A stretch of DNA of 64,000 bases, from positions 186,001-250,000 of the forward strand of contig NZ_JAPWGO010000003.1 of assembly GCF_027213785.1 (NCBI RefSeq), in the 5' to 3' direction. The stretch comes from Limimaricola sp. G21655-S1. GTDB taxonomy: Bacteria > Pseudomonadota > Alphaproteobacteria > Rhodobacterales > Rhodobacteraceae. A program made the translations under genes and the position numbers. Below, one piece after another: positions 47,158 through 56,255 of this stretch; the first letter of the stretch is position 1, and every line of letters begins with the position of its first letter. The notes beneath the pieces were generated by a model. It was not told the DNA's origin, made no database searches, and saw only the letters and a list, made by a program, of their open reading frames with translations.

Positions 47158-48090
47158 ATGACCGTTCAGAAGACCATGACCAACGCCGCCTGGGCCCAGC
47201 TCGGCCTGCTCGCCCTGATCTGGGGCGGCTCGTTCCTCTCGGTGCGCGTGGCGCTGGACGAGGTGGGGCCGATGTGGATCGTCGGCCATCGCGCGGTCTG
47301 GGCAGCGCTGGTGCTGTGGCCCGTGGTGATGCTGCGGCGCCTGCCGCTGCCCCGGAGCTGGCGGCTCTGGGCCGTTCTGGTTGTGATGGGCGCGCTCAAC
47401 AACGCCATTCCCTTCGGGCTGCTGGCCTGGGGCCAGCAGCATGTCGAGACCGGGCTGATCGCGATCCTCAACGCAGCCACCGCGATCTTCGGCGTGCTCT
47501 TCGCCGCGATCTTCTTCGCCGACGAGCGGCTCTCGGCGCGCAAGGCGCTGGGCGTGGCGCTCGGCTTCTCTGGCGTGGTCTGGGTGATCGGCCCGGCGGC
47601 GCTGTCGGGCTTCGATCTCGGCGCGCTGGGACAGGTCGCGGCGATCGGCGCCACCATCTCCTATGCGCTGGCCGGGGTCTGGGCGCGCAAGAAGATGGGC
47701 GGGCTGCCGCCGCTCACCGCCGCGGCGGGCATGACCACCGGCGCGGCGCTGATCATGGTGCCGCTGGCCTGGCTGCTCGAAGGCGCGCCGCGGCTCGACC
47801 TCGCCCCGGCGACCATCGCGGGGCTGGCCTATGTCTCGATCGGCTCCACCGCGCTGGCCTACATCATCTACTACCGGGTCATCGCCATCGCCGGGAGCGG
47901 CAACGTGCTGCTGGTGACCTTGATGGTCGCGCCGGTGGCGATCCTCCTGGGTGTGGTGGTGCTGGACGAGACGCTGCCGGTGCGCGCCTATGCCGGCTTC
48001 GCGGCGCTGGCGGCGGGGCTCGTGGTGCTCGACGGGCGGCTGCTGCGGCGCGCCCGGGCCCGGGGGGCGGCGCCCGCCCCGAAGTTCTGA
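47158..48090 (+). CDS. EamA / DMT family transporter
   Basis: Integral membrane protein of 310 aa with ten hydrophobic helices in two EamA repeats (about 10-140 and 150-290). Motifs: LALIWGGSFLSVRVAL, RAVWAALVLWPVV, ILNAATAIFGVLFAAIFFADERLS in repeat one, and LVTLMVAPVAILLGVVVLDETLP in repeat two. The family exports amino acids, nucleosides and other metabolites; the substrate cannot be told. ATG 47158 is chosen; ATG 47176 is also possible and 47113 adds a non-family tail. Confidence 0.87.
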   Translation: MTVQKTMTNAAWAQLGLLALIWGGSFLSVRVALDEVGPMWIVGHRAVWAALVLWPVVMLRRLPLPRSWRLWAVLVVMGALNNAIPFGLLAWGQQHVETGLIAILNAATAIFGVLFAAIFFADERLSARKALGVALGFSGVVWVIGPAALSGFDLGALGQVAAIGATISYALAGVWARKKMGGLPPLTAAAGMTTGAALIMVPLAWLLEGAPRLDLAPATIAGLAYVSIGSTALAYIIYYRVIAIAGSGNVLLVTLMVAPVAILLGVVVLDETLPVRAYAGFAALAAGLVVLDGRLLRRARARGAAPAPKF

Positions 48091-48141
48091 GGCCGAAGTT
48101 CAGACTGGACCGTGTCGCAAGGCTTGTTTAGCGATGCGCCC

Positions 48142-49026
48142 ATGATCCATTCCTCCGCCTCGGACTGGCTGTCCGCCCCGCGCAAACGCGTCCTGTTCTT
48201 CGGCATGTCGGGCCTCGGCAAGACGCATGTGTCGAACCTCCTGCGCCGCTCGGGCGACTGGTTCCACTACTCGATCGATTACCGCATCGGCACCCGCCAC
48301 ATGGGCGAGCTGATCGCCGACAACGCCAAGCGCGAGGCGATGAAGGTGCCGTTCCTGCGCGAGCTGCTGCTCTCGGACAGCATCTATATCGGCTCCAACA
48401 TCACCTTCGACAATCTCGCCCCGGTCTCGACCTATCTCGGCAAGCCGGGCGACCCGGAGAAGGGCGGCCTGCCCTTCGAGACCTACCGGCAGCGGCAGGA
48501 GCAGTTCCGCCGCGCCGAGATCGCGGCGCTGGAGGACACGCCGTGGTTCATCGACCGGGCCGAGGCGCTCTACGGCTATCCGCATTTCGTCTGCGATACC
48601 GGTGGCTCGATCTGCGAATGGGTCGATCCCGACGATCCGCAGGACCCGCTGATGACGCTCTTGTCCGAGCGGATGCTGATGATCTGGATCGAGGGCTCGG
48701 AGGCGCATACCGAGGAGCTGATCCGCCGCTTCGACCGCGCGCCCAAGCCGATGGCCTACAGCCCCGACTTCCTGCTCCAGGCCTGGAACGACTATCTGGC
48801 CGAAACCGGCCTGTCAGAGACGCGCGTCGATCCCGACGCCTTCATCCGCTGGACCTATGGCCGGGCGCTGGCGCATCGGCAGCCGCGCTATGCGAAGATG
48901 GCCGAACGCTGGGGCCTCGCGATTCCGGCCGAGGCGCTGTCGGGCCTTGAATCCGCCCGTGATTTCGACGCCGTGGTGGCCGAGGCGCTCGAGGCGCGGC
49001 TTGGCAAACACCGTCGAGAAGCCTAG
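48142..49026 (+). CDS. P-loop ATPase-like protein of unknown function
   Basis: A 294-aa protein with Walker [12 protein letters not shown] at about residues 20-30. No clear sensor or signature motifs of a known ATPase clan follow; candidate acidic residues occur in [14 protein letters not shown] (about 153-166). The sequence [16 protein letters not shown] and [22 protein letters not shown] looks like a nucleoside-kinase-like layout, with a substrate loop after the P-loop. No family name is known to me. It precedes metA by 29 bp, so it may be co-transcribed. Confidence 0.7.
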   Translation: MIHSSASDWLSAPRKRVLFFGMSGLGKTHVSNLLRRSGDWFHYSIDYRIGTRHMGELIADNAKREAMKVPFLRELLLSDSIYIGSNITFDNLAPVSTYLGKPGDPEKGGLPFETYRQRQEQFRRAEIAALEDTPWFIDRAEALYGYPHFVCDTGGSICEWVDPDDPQDPLMTLLSERMLMIWIEGSEAHTEELIRRFDRAPKPMAYSPDFLLQAWNDYLAETGLSETRVDPDAFIRWTYGRALAHRQPRYAKMAERWGLAIPAEALSGLESARDFDAVVAEALEARLGKHRREA

Positions 49027-49055
49027 ATCAGCCCTCCCTACGAGAAGGTCGAACC

Positions 49056-49979
49056 ATGCCCATCAAGATCCCCGAAGCCCTCCCCGCCTACACCGTGCTG
49101 ACGCGCGAGGGCGTGATGGTGATGTCGGAGGATCAGGCGGCGCGGCAGGACATCCGCCCGTTGAAGATCGGCCTGCTCAACCTGATGCCCAAGAAGATCC
49201 AGACCGAGACGCAGTTCGCGCGGCTGATCGGCGCGACGCCGCTGCAGATCGAGCTGACGCTGATCCGCATGTCGGATCATGAATCGCGCAACACCGCGGC
49301 CGAGCACATGGAGACCTTCTATCACTCGTTTTCCGAGATCGAGGCCTCGGGGCAGAAGTTCGACGGCTTCCTCGTCACCGGCGCGCCGGTCGAGCATCTC
49401 GATTTCGACGAGGTGACCTATTGGGACGAGCTGCGCCGCCTCTTCGACTGGACCGAGACCCATGCGCATTCGACCTTCGGCGTCTGCTGGGGCGGCATGG
49501 CGATGATCGCGCATCAGCACGGCATCGCCAAGCACCTGCTCGACAGCAAGGCCTTCGGCTGCTTCCGGCACCGCAACCTCAAGCCCGACAGCCCCTATCT
49601 GCGCGGCTTTTCCGACGATTGCACCGTGCCGGTGAGCCGCTGGACCGAGATCCGGCAGGAGGACATCGACGCGCGGCCCGAGCTGGTGACGCTTCTGGCC
49701 TCGGACGAGGTCGGCCCCTGCCTGGTCGAGGATCCCGGCCGCCGCACGCTCTATATCTTCAACCATTTCGAATATGACAGCCACACGCTGAAGGAGGAGT
49801 ACGACCGCGACGTGGCCTCGGGCGCGGCGATCTCGGTGCCGGTGAACTACTATCCCGGCGACGACCCGACCAAGCCGCCCTCGAACCGCTGGCGCAGCCA
49901 CGCGCATCTGCTCTACGGCAACTGGATCAACGAGATCTACCAGACCACCCCCTACGATCTGGACGACATTGGCCGCTAG
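49056..49979 (+). CDS. metA: Homoserine O-acyltransferase MetA, predicted acetyl-CoA specific
   Basis: First committed enzyme of methionine synthesis, 307 aa. Catalytic Cys144 (FGVCWGG) matches E. coli Cys142, the conserved Lys is in NLMPKKI and the His-Glu pair in NHFEYD. Residue Glu113 (GAPVEHLDF) aligns with E. coli Gly111. In the published Bacillus cereus work this Gly-to-Glu position decides between succinyl and acetyl transfer, so this protein should be homoserine O-acetyltransferase despite the MetA name. No SAM-II riboswitch is possible in the 29-bp upstream spacer. Confidence 0.93.
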   Translation: MPIKIPEALPAYTVLTREGVMVMSEDQAARQDIRPLKIGLLNLMPKKIQTETQFARLIGATPLQIELTLIRMSDHESRNTAAEHMETFYHSFSEIEASGQKFDGFLVTGAPVEHLDFDEVTYWDELRRLFDWTETHAHSTFGVCWGGMAMIAHQHGIAKHLLDSKAFGCFRHRNLKPDSPYLRGFSDDCTVPVSRWTEIRQEDIDARPELVTLLASDEVGPCLVEDPGRRTLYIFNHFEYDSHTLKEEYDRDVASGAAISVPVNYYPGDDPTKPPSNRWRSHAHLLYGNWINEIYQTTPYDLDDIGR

Positions 49980-50946
49980 GATCGCCGCAGTGCTCGCGAT
50001 CGGCGCGCTGGCGGGCTGCGCGCTGGTCGATCACCGTGCCGAGCGGCGCGAGGCACAGGCCATGACCGCGCACCCGCCGCTCGGCCAGTTCGTCGAGATC
50101 GAGGGGCGCCGCGTGCATGCACTGGTCTCGGGCAGCGGCCCCGACCTCGTGCTGATCCACGGCGCCTCCGGTAACCTGCGCGACATGGCCTTCGATCTAC
50201 TCGACCGGCTCGACGACGATTACCGCGTCATCGCCTTCGACCGCCCCGGGCTCGGCTATTCCGACCCGATCGACCCGGTCGCCGACGACGCCTTCACGAC
50301 CCATGCCGACAGCCTCGCCGCGCAGGCGCGGCTGCTGCAAGCCGCCGCCGCCGAGCTCGGCGCCGAGAAGCCCATCGTGCTGGGCCATTCCTTCGGTGGC
50401 GCGGTGGCCATGGCCTGGGCGCTGGAGCGGCCCGACAACCTCGCGGCGCTGGTCGATCTTGCCGGCGCGACGATGCCATGGGATACCGGGCTAGCCACGC
50501 TCTACAGGGTCAACGGATCGGCCCTTGGCGGCGCGGCGGTGGTGCCGCTCATCACCGCCTTCGCCCCCGAGCGGATGGTCGATGAGACGGTCGAGGCGGT
50601 CTTCGCCCCGAACCCGGTGCCCGAGGGCTATGCCGATTTCGTCGGCGCCGGGCTGGCGGTCCGCCGCGACAGCCTGCGGGTCAATGCGCGGCAGGTGAAC
50701 GGGCTGCTGCCGCAGGTCACCGAGATGCGCGCGCGCTACCCCTCGATCGATGTACCGGTCGAGATCGTGCACGGCGTCGCCGACACCATCGTGCCGCTCG
50801 AGGTGCATTCGGCCCGGCTGGCCGAGCTGATCCCCGGGGCGAACCTGACGGTGCTGGAAAACGTTGGCCATATGCCGCACCATACCGTGCCCGACGAGGT
50901 GGTGGCGGCGATCGACCGGGCCACGGCGCGCGCCGGCCTGCGTTGA
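49969..50946 (+). CDS. Alpha/beta hydrolase, predicted lipoprotein
   Basis: A 325-aa hydrolase with a lipoprotein signal (LAIGALAGC, Cys17). Start is TTG at 49969, overlapping the metA stop, which is needed for the lipobox; no better start exists. Hydrolase motifs: oxyanion loop HGASGN, nucleophile Ser in GHSFGGAVA, Asp in HGVADTIVP and His in NVGHMPHH. Lipid-anchored periplasmic enzyme; substrate unknown. 37 bp before ppk2. Confidence 0.83.
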   Translation: MAARIAAVLAIGALAGCALVDHRAERREAQAMTAHPPLGQFVEIEGRRVHALVSGSGPDLVLIHGASGNLRDMAFDLLDRLDDDYRVIAFDRPGLGYSDPIDPVADDAFTTHADSLAAQARLLQAAAAELGAEKPIVLGHSFGGAVAMAWALERPDNLAALVDLAGATMPWDTGLATLYRVNGSALGGAAVVPLITAFAPERMVDETVEAVFAPNPVPEGYADFVGAGLAVRRDSLRVNARQVNGLLPQVTEMRARYPSIDVPVEIVHGVADTIVPLEVHSARLAELIPGANLTVLENVGHMPHHTVPDEVVAAIDRATARAGLR

Positions 50947-50982
50947 ACGCCGTCGCGGTCCGGGCCGCTTGAGGAGAGACAT

Positions 50983-51855
50983 ATGGACAAGCCGTTCGAC
51001 GGGGCGATCAGCCGGTTTCGCGACGAGGAGGCGCCCGAGGAGATCCGCCGCATGCTGCACGAGGCGGGCAAGGACGGCATCGCCAGCACGCGCTTTCCCT
51101 ATCCGTCGAAATGGAAGCGCAAGGATTACGCCGCCGCGATGGCGGATCTGCAGATCGAACTGGTTAAGATGCAGGCCTGGGTCAAGGCGACCGGGCAGCG
51201 CGTCGTGGTGATCTTCGAGGGGCGCGACGCCGCCGGAAAGGGCGGCACCATCGCCCGGTTCCGCGAGAACCTGAACCCGCGCGGCGCCCGTGTCGTGGCG
51301 CTGGCCAAGCCCTCGGAGGTCGAGGCGGGACAGTGGTATTTCCAGCGCTACGTGCGTGAATTGCCCACCGCCGGAGAGATCGTGTTCTTCGACCGCTCCT
51401 GGTACAACCGCGCGGTGGTCGAGCCGGTCTTCGGCTTTGCCGACGAGGAACAGGTGGCCCGGTTCTACGACCAGGTCGAGCCGTTCGAGAACATGCTCGC
51501 CGATGACGGCATCCGGCTCTTCAAGCTGTGGATCAATGTCGGTCGCGCGACCCAGCTCGAACGGTTCCTCAAGCGCGAGAGCGATCCGCTCAAGCAGTGG
51601 AAGCTGTCCTGGGTCGATGTCGAGGGGCTGCGCAATTGGGACGCCTATACCCACCGCATCGGCACCATGTTCACGCGGACGGATTTCGACTTCGCGCCCT
51701 GGACGGTGATCCGCGGCGACGACAAGCGCCGCGCCCGGGTCAACGCGATCCGCAGCGTGCTGGCCCGGCTCGACTATCCCGACAAGGACGAGGAAGCCGT
51801 CTGCGCCCTCGATCCGAGGATCGCGGGTGGTCCGGAACTCTGGCCGCGCGACTGA
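50983..51855 (+). CDS. ppk2: Polyphosphate kinase 2
   Basis: Uses polyphosphate to phosphorylate nucleoside diphosphates (or the reverse), 290 aa. Walker A FEGRDAAGKGGT at 78-89, the lid motif DRSWYNRAVVEPVFGF and the conserved WKLSWVDVEGLRNWDAY are present as in one-domain PPK2. GAGGAG lies 6 bp upstream. Next to a TetR regulator gene starting 1 bp after its stop. Confidence 0.94.
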   Translation: MDKPFDGAISRFRDEEAPEEIRRMLHEAGKDGIASTRFPYPSKWKRKDYAAAMADLQIELVKMQAWVKATGQRVVVIFEGRDAAGKGGTIARFRENLNPRGARVVALAKPSEVEAGQWYFQRYVRELPTAGEIVFFDRSWYNRAVVEPVFGFADEEQVARFYDQVEPFENMLADDGIRLFKLWINVGRATQLERFLKRESDPLKQWKLSWVDVEGLRNWDAYTHRIGTMFTRTDFDFAPWTVIRGDDKRRARVNAIRSVLARLDYPDKDEEAVCALDPRIAGGPELWPRD

Positions 51856-51856
51856 C

Positions 51857-52474
51857 GTGGCCAAGCAGGGATATCATCACGGCAATCTGCGTCAGGCGCT
51901 GGTCGAGGCCAGCCTGAAGCTGATCGAGGAAAAGGGGCCGACGGGCTTCACCCTGTCGGAGGCGGCGCGCGAGGCGGGCGTGACGCCCGCCGCCGTCTAT
52001 CGTCATTTCGCGGGGCGCGAGGACCTGATCGCCGAGGCCGCGCGGCAGGGCTACGAGATCTTCGCCGATCTTCTGGAATACGCCTATGACGAGGGGCGGC
52101 CCTCGGTGCTCGCGGCCTTCGAGAAGACCGGGCGCGCCTATCTGGCCTTCGCGCGAAAACATCCCGGCCACTACGTCGCGATGTTCGAGAGCGGCATCTC
52201 GATGCAGCGCAACCCCGACCTCGCCGCCGCCTCGCGCCGCGCTCTGGGCGTGCTGGAGCGGGCCGCCGAGGCGTTGTCGGAGCGCATTCCGGAGGGCCGA
52301 CGGCCGCCGCCGCAGATGTTCGCGGCGCATGTCTGGGCGATGAGTCACGGCGTGGTGGAGCTGTTCGCGCGCGGCTCTCCGGGCACGCGGGCGCCGTTCC
52401 CGCCGGAGGATCTGCTGGAGAGCGGTATCGGTGTCTACCTGCGCGGCCTGGGGTTGATCGCGCCGGACGAGTAG
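51857..52474 (+). CDS. TetR/AcrR family transcriptional regulator
   Basis: A 205-aa repressor-type protein. Helix-turn-helix at residues 25-55 (FTLSEAAREAGVTPAAVYRHFAGREDL), C-terminal WHG-like ligand domain. GTG at 51857 gives the usual start MAKQGYHHGNLRQAL; the longer frame to 51827 overlaps ppk2. Immediate linkage to ppk2 suggests control of that gene or of a co-transcribed unit. No operator is visible because the two genes touch. Confidence 0.88.
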   Translation: MAKQGYHHGNLRQALVEASLKLIEEKGPTGFTLSEAAREAGVTPAAVYRHFAGREDLIAEAARQGYEIFADLLEYAYDEGRPSVLAAFEKTGRAYLAFARKHPGHYVAMFESGISMQRNPDLAAASRRALGVLERAAEALSERIPEGRRPPPQMFAAHVWAMSHGVVELFARGSPGTRAPFPPEDLLESGIGVYLRGLGLIAPDE

Positions 52475-52615
52475 CTGGTGGCGGGCCCTGCCCTATACTT
52501 GGGAAACTCGGGGAACGGCAAAACTGAGAGGACCCGCCTGAATACTCAGTGTCATGCCGCACCTAACCGTGCATGGTGCGAATGAACTAAACCTATAATT
52601 GTTTCGAGGATTCCC

Positions 52616-53743
52616 ATGCCACCGCTGCCGCATAATGCTGCGATTGCAGGGTTGCTCGATGAAATCTACCATAGCGTGATTTCGCCCGAGCGCTGGGGTG
52701 CCCTTCCGGAGCAACTGGCCGCGGCCGCCGGCGGTGGCGCATGGGCCCTGCAGCTGGTCCGCCCGGGGCAGCCGCGCCGTGCCGATCTGCATGGCTGCAA
52801 TTTCGATCCCAAGCTGGTCGCGCTCTATCCGGATCGCTACGCGGCGCTCAATCCCTGGCTCGCCTCGCTGCTGCAGCGGCCCGCATTGCAGCTGATCCAT
52901 GACCATCATGTCATTCAGCGCAAAGGATTTTTTCGAAGCGAGTTCTATACGGAGTTTCTCAGGCCGCAAGGCGACATCCATCGCACCTTCGGAACGATCA
53001 TCACGCGCGGCGACAGCGGCAGCCTCGTGGTGAGCTGCAATTACGCCCCCTCGGAGGCCGAGGCGGTCGGCGTGACCGGCAGCCAGATGCTCGCGACGCT
53101 GGCCCCGCATCTGCGCCGGGCCTTCGATCTGACGAAGATGGCGGGTCACAGCACCTTGCAGGCGGGAACGCGCCTGATCGACGGGCTCGGCCTGCCGCAT
53201 GCCTGCTATGCCATCGATTCGCGCGGCCGGCTCGTCGCTTGCGATTCGCGCGGCGCGGCATTGCTCGAGCGCGGGGATGCGCTGTGTCTTGGCGACGAGC
53301 GCCGGCTCCGCTTCGCGGATGCGGAGGCGAATGCCGCCCTGGATGACCGGCTGGCGCAGGAGGGACGCCTCGGCGGAAGCTTCGTGGTCGATGACAGTGC
53401 CCCGCAGCGGATGCTGGCGCGGCTGTCGCATCTGCCCCGACCTCTCGCCGCCTCACCGATCGAGAGCCTGTTCCGGGGCGAACGCGCGATCGCGGTGCTG
53501 ACGGTGATCGAACCGGGTGCGCCCGGCGCGCTGGACGAGGATCTCACCAAGCTCTTCGAACTCACCCCCGCCGAAACGCTGGTGCTGCGGCGGCTGTGCG
53601 AGGGGCTTTCGATGGCCGAGATCGCCGCCATGCGCGAGGTCAGCGTCAACACGGTGCGCAACCAGATCCGCAGCCTGTTCGAGAAGACCGGCACGCGGCG
53701 GCAGGCCGAACTCGTGGCGCTGGTGGCACGGCTGGGGGGCTGA
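52616..53743 (+). CDS. LuxR-type helix-turn-helix regulator (no autoinducer domain)
   Basis: A 375-aa regulator with a C-terminal LuxR helix-turn-helix at about residues 308-372 (LTPAETLVLRRLCEGLSMAEIAAMREVSVNTVRNQIRSLFEKTGTRRQAELVALVARL). The N-terminal 300 residues look like a PAS-type or GAF-type sensor (RLIDGLGLPHACYAIDSRGRLVACDSRGAALLERGD is a PAS-like core) and no AHL-binding motif is seen. A GAGGA ribosome binding site precedes ATG 52616. TATAAT at 52594-52599 may be the -10 element, with no good -35. Confidence 0.82.
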   Translation: MPPLPHNAAIAGLLDEIYHSVISPERWGALPEQLAAAAGGGAWALQLVRPGQPRRADLHGCNFDPKLVALYPDRYAALNPWLASLLQRPALQLIHDHHVIQRKGFFRSEFYTEFLRPQGDIHRTFGTIITRGDSGSLVVSCNYAPSEAEAVGVTGSQMLATLAPHLRRAFDLTKMAGHSTLQAGTRLIDGLGLPHACYAIDSRGRLVACDSRGAALLERGDALCLGDERRLRFADAEANAALDDRLAQEGRLGGSFVVDDSAPQRMLARLSHLPRPLAASPIESLFRGERAIAVLTVIEPGAPGALDEDLTKLFELTPAETLVLRRLCEGLSMAEIAAMREVSVNTVRNQIRSLFEKTGTRRQAELVALVARLGG

Positions 53744-53841
53744 GAGCGCCCGACCGGTTGACCGGCCTGCGTTCGCGCAGCCTACTCGATCGCGGGTGCG
53801 GCCCTCCTGCATGGCGGCACACGACCTTCGCAGGAGCTTCC

Positions 53842-54357
53842 ATGGACGGATCACTCGCCGCGCTTTTCGCCCTCGTCGCCGCCGCCGATCTCGCCTTCGG
53901 GGCACGGGGCTGCGGCCTCGATGGTTGCGATGCCCTCGAGACCACACGGGCCCGCACCGCCCTGCAATATGGCGAGGTGCTGTATCAGGGCGAACGACAG
54001 GGGGGCGAGTTGTACCTGCAGCAGATGCTGCCCCGGCGCTTCGGCGGTCTCGAACCGGTGCTGGGCCTCTCGGTCTCCGCGGACGGCGACACCTGGGTCG
54101 GCGCGGGGCTGCAATGGACCGGGGCGCTGCCGCATGACAGCTTCGTGCAACTGTCGTTGCTGCCGGGCTTTCATGCGCAGACCGACGGCCCGGATCTGGG
54201 CCACATGATCGAGTTCCGCTCCTCGATTGGCGTCGGCTATGCCTTCGACAACGGCGCGCGGCTGTCGCTGCAATTCGATCATCGCTCGAATGCCGAGCTG
54301 TCGGATCCCAATCCAGGGCTGGAGACCTTCGGGCTGCGCGTCGCCCTGCCCCTGTGA
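53842..54357 (+). CDS. PagL-like lipid A 3-O-deacylase / acyloxyacyl hydrolase family
   Basis: A 171-aa beta-barrel protein with signal peptide (residues 1-20). The PagL active-site pattern H-x-S-N-A appears as HRSNA near the C-terminus (about residues 153-157) in strand GARLSLQFDHRSNAEL, with LALPL-type hydrophobic end. PagL trims a 3-O-acyl chain from lipid A in the outer membrane. CAGGAGC precedes the start. Directly follows the LuxR-type regulator gene. Confidence 0.82.
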   Translation: MDGSLAALFALVAAADLAFGARGCGLDGCDALETTRARTALQYGEVLYQGERQGGELYLQQMLPRRFGGLEPVLGLSVSADGDTWVGAGLQWTGALPHDSFVQLSLLPGFHAQTDGPDLGHMIEFRSSIGVGYAFDNGARLSLQFDHRSNAELSDPNPGLETFGLRVALPL

Positions 54358-55434
54358 TCAGCCGGGCAGCAGCACCAGCGCGCGTTCGTCCCATGCCAGC
54401 CGCGCCGCCGCGCCGACATCGAGCACCGGGCGACCGATCAGGTTCTTCATCGACACGGTGAGCGGTCGCTCGATCCCCTCCACCCGCACGTCGTAATAGG
54501 TCATGTCGCCGTAATAGACGACCTCGCTCACCACGCCTTGCACCTCGCGGCGCGGCGCGGTCTCGCCCTCGAACAGGATCGCCAGCGTCTCGGGGCGGAT
54601 GCCGACCGAGACGGCTCCGCCGATCTCGCCGGAGGTGGCAAGACCGGCGGTGGCGACGCGCCCCAGGCCGGCAATGTCGATCTCGCGGCGATCGGCCGAA
54701 AGCGCACCGGGCAGGAAGTTCATCTTGCCGATGAACTGCGCCACGCGCTTGGTGGCGGGACGGCGGTAGAGCGTCTCCGGGTCGGCGAGTTGGCCGATCT
54801 CGCCCTCGAACATCACGGCGATGCGGTCCGACATCACCAGCGCCTCCTCCTGATCATGGGTGACGAGGATGAAGGTGATGCCGACCTGCCGTTGCAAACG
54901 GATGAGTTCGAGCTGCATCTGCTCGCGCATCAGCCGGTCGAGCGCCGAGAGCGGCTCGTCCAGAAGCAGCACCTTGGGCTTGAGGATCAGCGCGCGGGCC
55001 AGCGCCACGCGCTGCCGCTGCCCGCCCGAAAGCGCGTGCGCACGGCGCTTGCCGTAGCCCGCGAGGCCGACCATATCGAGCGCCTCCTCGACCGCGCGCG
55101 CCTTTTCAGTCTTGCCGCGCGGATCGCGGCGCAGGCCGAAGCCGACATTCTCGGCCACGGTCAGGTGCGGGAACACGGCATAGGACTGGAACACCATGTT
55201 GGTGGGCCGGTGGTTGGCGGCGACGCCCTTCATGTCGCGCCCGTCGATGCGGATCGAGCCCGAGGAGACCTCCTCCAGACCGGCGATGGTGCGCAAGAGG
55301 GTGGTCTTGCCGCAGCCCGAGGGACCCAGGAGCGAGAAGAACTCGCCGGCGCGGATCTCCAGATCGATGCCGCGCAGCGCGTGGTAGTCGCCGTAATGCT
55401 TCTCGACGCCTTTGAGTTCGATGAGAGCGGTCAC
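54358..55434 (-). CDS. ABC transporter ATP-binding protein, polyamine/iron (PotA-like) type
   Basis: A 358-aa importer ATPase. Walker A GPSGCGKTT, signature LSGGQRQR, Walker B VLLLDEPLSALDR and switch His in VTHDQEEALVM; a TOBE domain occupies about 270-350 (EVQGVVSEVVYYGDMTYYDV). The start is GTG at 55434, overlapping the permease stop in GTGA, with GGAGG just upstream. Partners are the two permeases immediately upstream. The domain order fits spermidine/putrescine transporters. Confidence 0.9.
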   Translation of the reverse strand: MTALIELKGVEKHYGDYHALRGIDLEIRAGEFFSLLGPSGCGKTTLLRTIAGLEEVSSGSIRIDGRDMKGVAANHRPTNMVFQSYAVFPHLTVAENVGFGLRRDPRGKTEKARAVEEALDMVGLAGYGKRRAHALSGGQRQRVALARALILKPKVLLLDEPLSALDRLMREQMQLELIRLQRQVGITFILVTHDQEEALVMSDRIAVMFEGEIGQLADPETLYRRPATKRVAQFIGKMNFLPGALSADRREIDIAGLGRVATAGLATSGEIGGAVSVGIRPETLAILFEGETAPRREVQGVVSEVVYYGDMTYYDVRVEGIERPLTVSMKNLIGRPVLDVGAAARLAWDERALVLLPG

Positions 55435-56255
55435 AGGAAGCCTCCGGTATCCTTGATCCCGGCACGCGCGAGACCGCGGCGGCGGAACAGTTCTGCGATG
55501 ATGAGAAGCGTGACCGACAGCGCCACGAGGATCGTGCCGAGCGCCATGACCACGGGCAGCTGCGCCGGAAAGCGCAGCAGGCCCCAGATATAGACTGGCA
55601 TGGTGGGGTTCGCGCCGGTCAGGAAGAAGGCGATGATGAATTCGTCGAGGCTGATCGTGAAGGCGATCAGCATCGAGGAGATGATGCCCGGCATCACCAG
55701 CGGCAGCGTCACGAGACGAAAGGCCGAGAAGCGGCTTTCGCCCAGATCCATCGCCGCCTCCTCGATCGAGGGATCGAGATTCTGGAACGCGCCGTTGAGG
55801 ATCGCGATGGAGAACGGCGTGCAGATCAGCACATGCGCGGAGATCACGGTCCAATTGTTGAGGTTCAGACCCAGTACCTGCCGCAGCACGATCAGGAGCG
55901 ACACCGCGACGATGATCTCGGGCAGCACCAGGGGCAGCATCACGAAGCCGATGATGCCGCCCTTGCCCGGAAACCGCGCCATCGCGCCCGCCCGCGCGGC
56001 GCAAAGCCCCAGAAGCGTCGCGAAGATCGCGGTCATGGCGGCGATGAAGAGCGAGTTGCCCACCGCCTGCCGCAGCGCCGCATTGGCCACGAGATCGGTG
56101 AACCAATGGGTGGTGAAGCCCGACAAGGGGAAGGCGATGATCGTCGCGTCGTTGAAGGCGAAGAGCGGCAGCAGCGCGATCGGCGCATAGAGGAAAAGCA
56201 GGTAGAGGATCGCATAGACCCTGAGCGGCGCGCCTCTCATCCCCGCCCTCCTCAT
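55431..56255 (-). CDS. ABC transporter permease, PotC/PotI-like
   Basis: A 274-aa inner-membrane subunit with six hydrophobic helices and the EAA motif EEAAMDLGESRFSAFRLVTLPLVMPG. ATG at 56255 overlaps the upstream permease stop by ATGA; the second ATG at 56240 would also work. Pairs with the next gene in a polyamine-type importer. Confidence 0.9.
   Translation of the reverse strand: MRRAGMRGAPLRVYAILYLLFLYAPIALLPLFAFNDATIIAFPLSGFTTHWFTDLVANAALRQAVGNSLFIAAMTAIFATLLGLCAARAGAMARFPGKGGIIGFVMLPLVLPEIIVAVSLLIVLRQVLGLNLNNWTVISAHVLICTPFSIAILNGAFQNLDPSIEEAAMDLGESRFSAFRLVTLPLVMPGIISSMLIAFTISLDEFIIAFFLTGANPTMPVYIWGLLRFPAQLPVVMALGTILVALSVTLLIIAELFRRRGLARAGIKDTGGFL

Noticed and set aside
49027-49055. 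SAM-II riboswitch before metA
   Set aside because: Only 29 bp separate the stop of the preceding gene and metA, too short for the element, and no matching core was seen.
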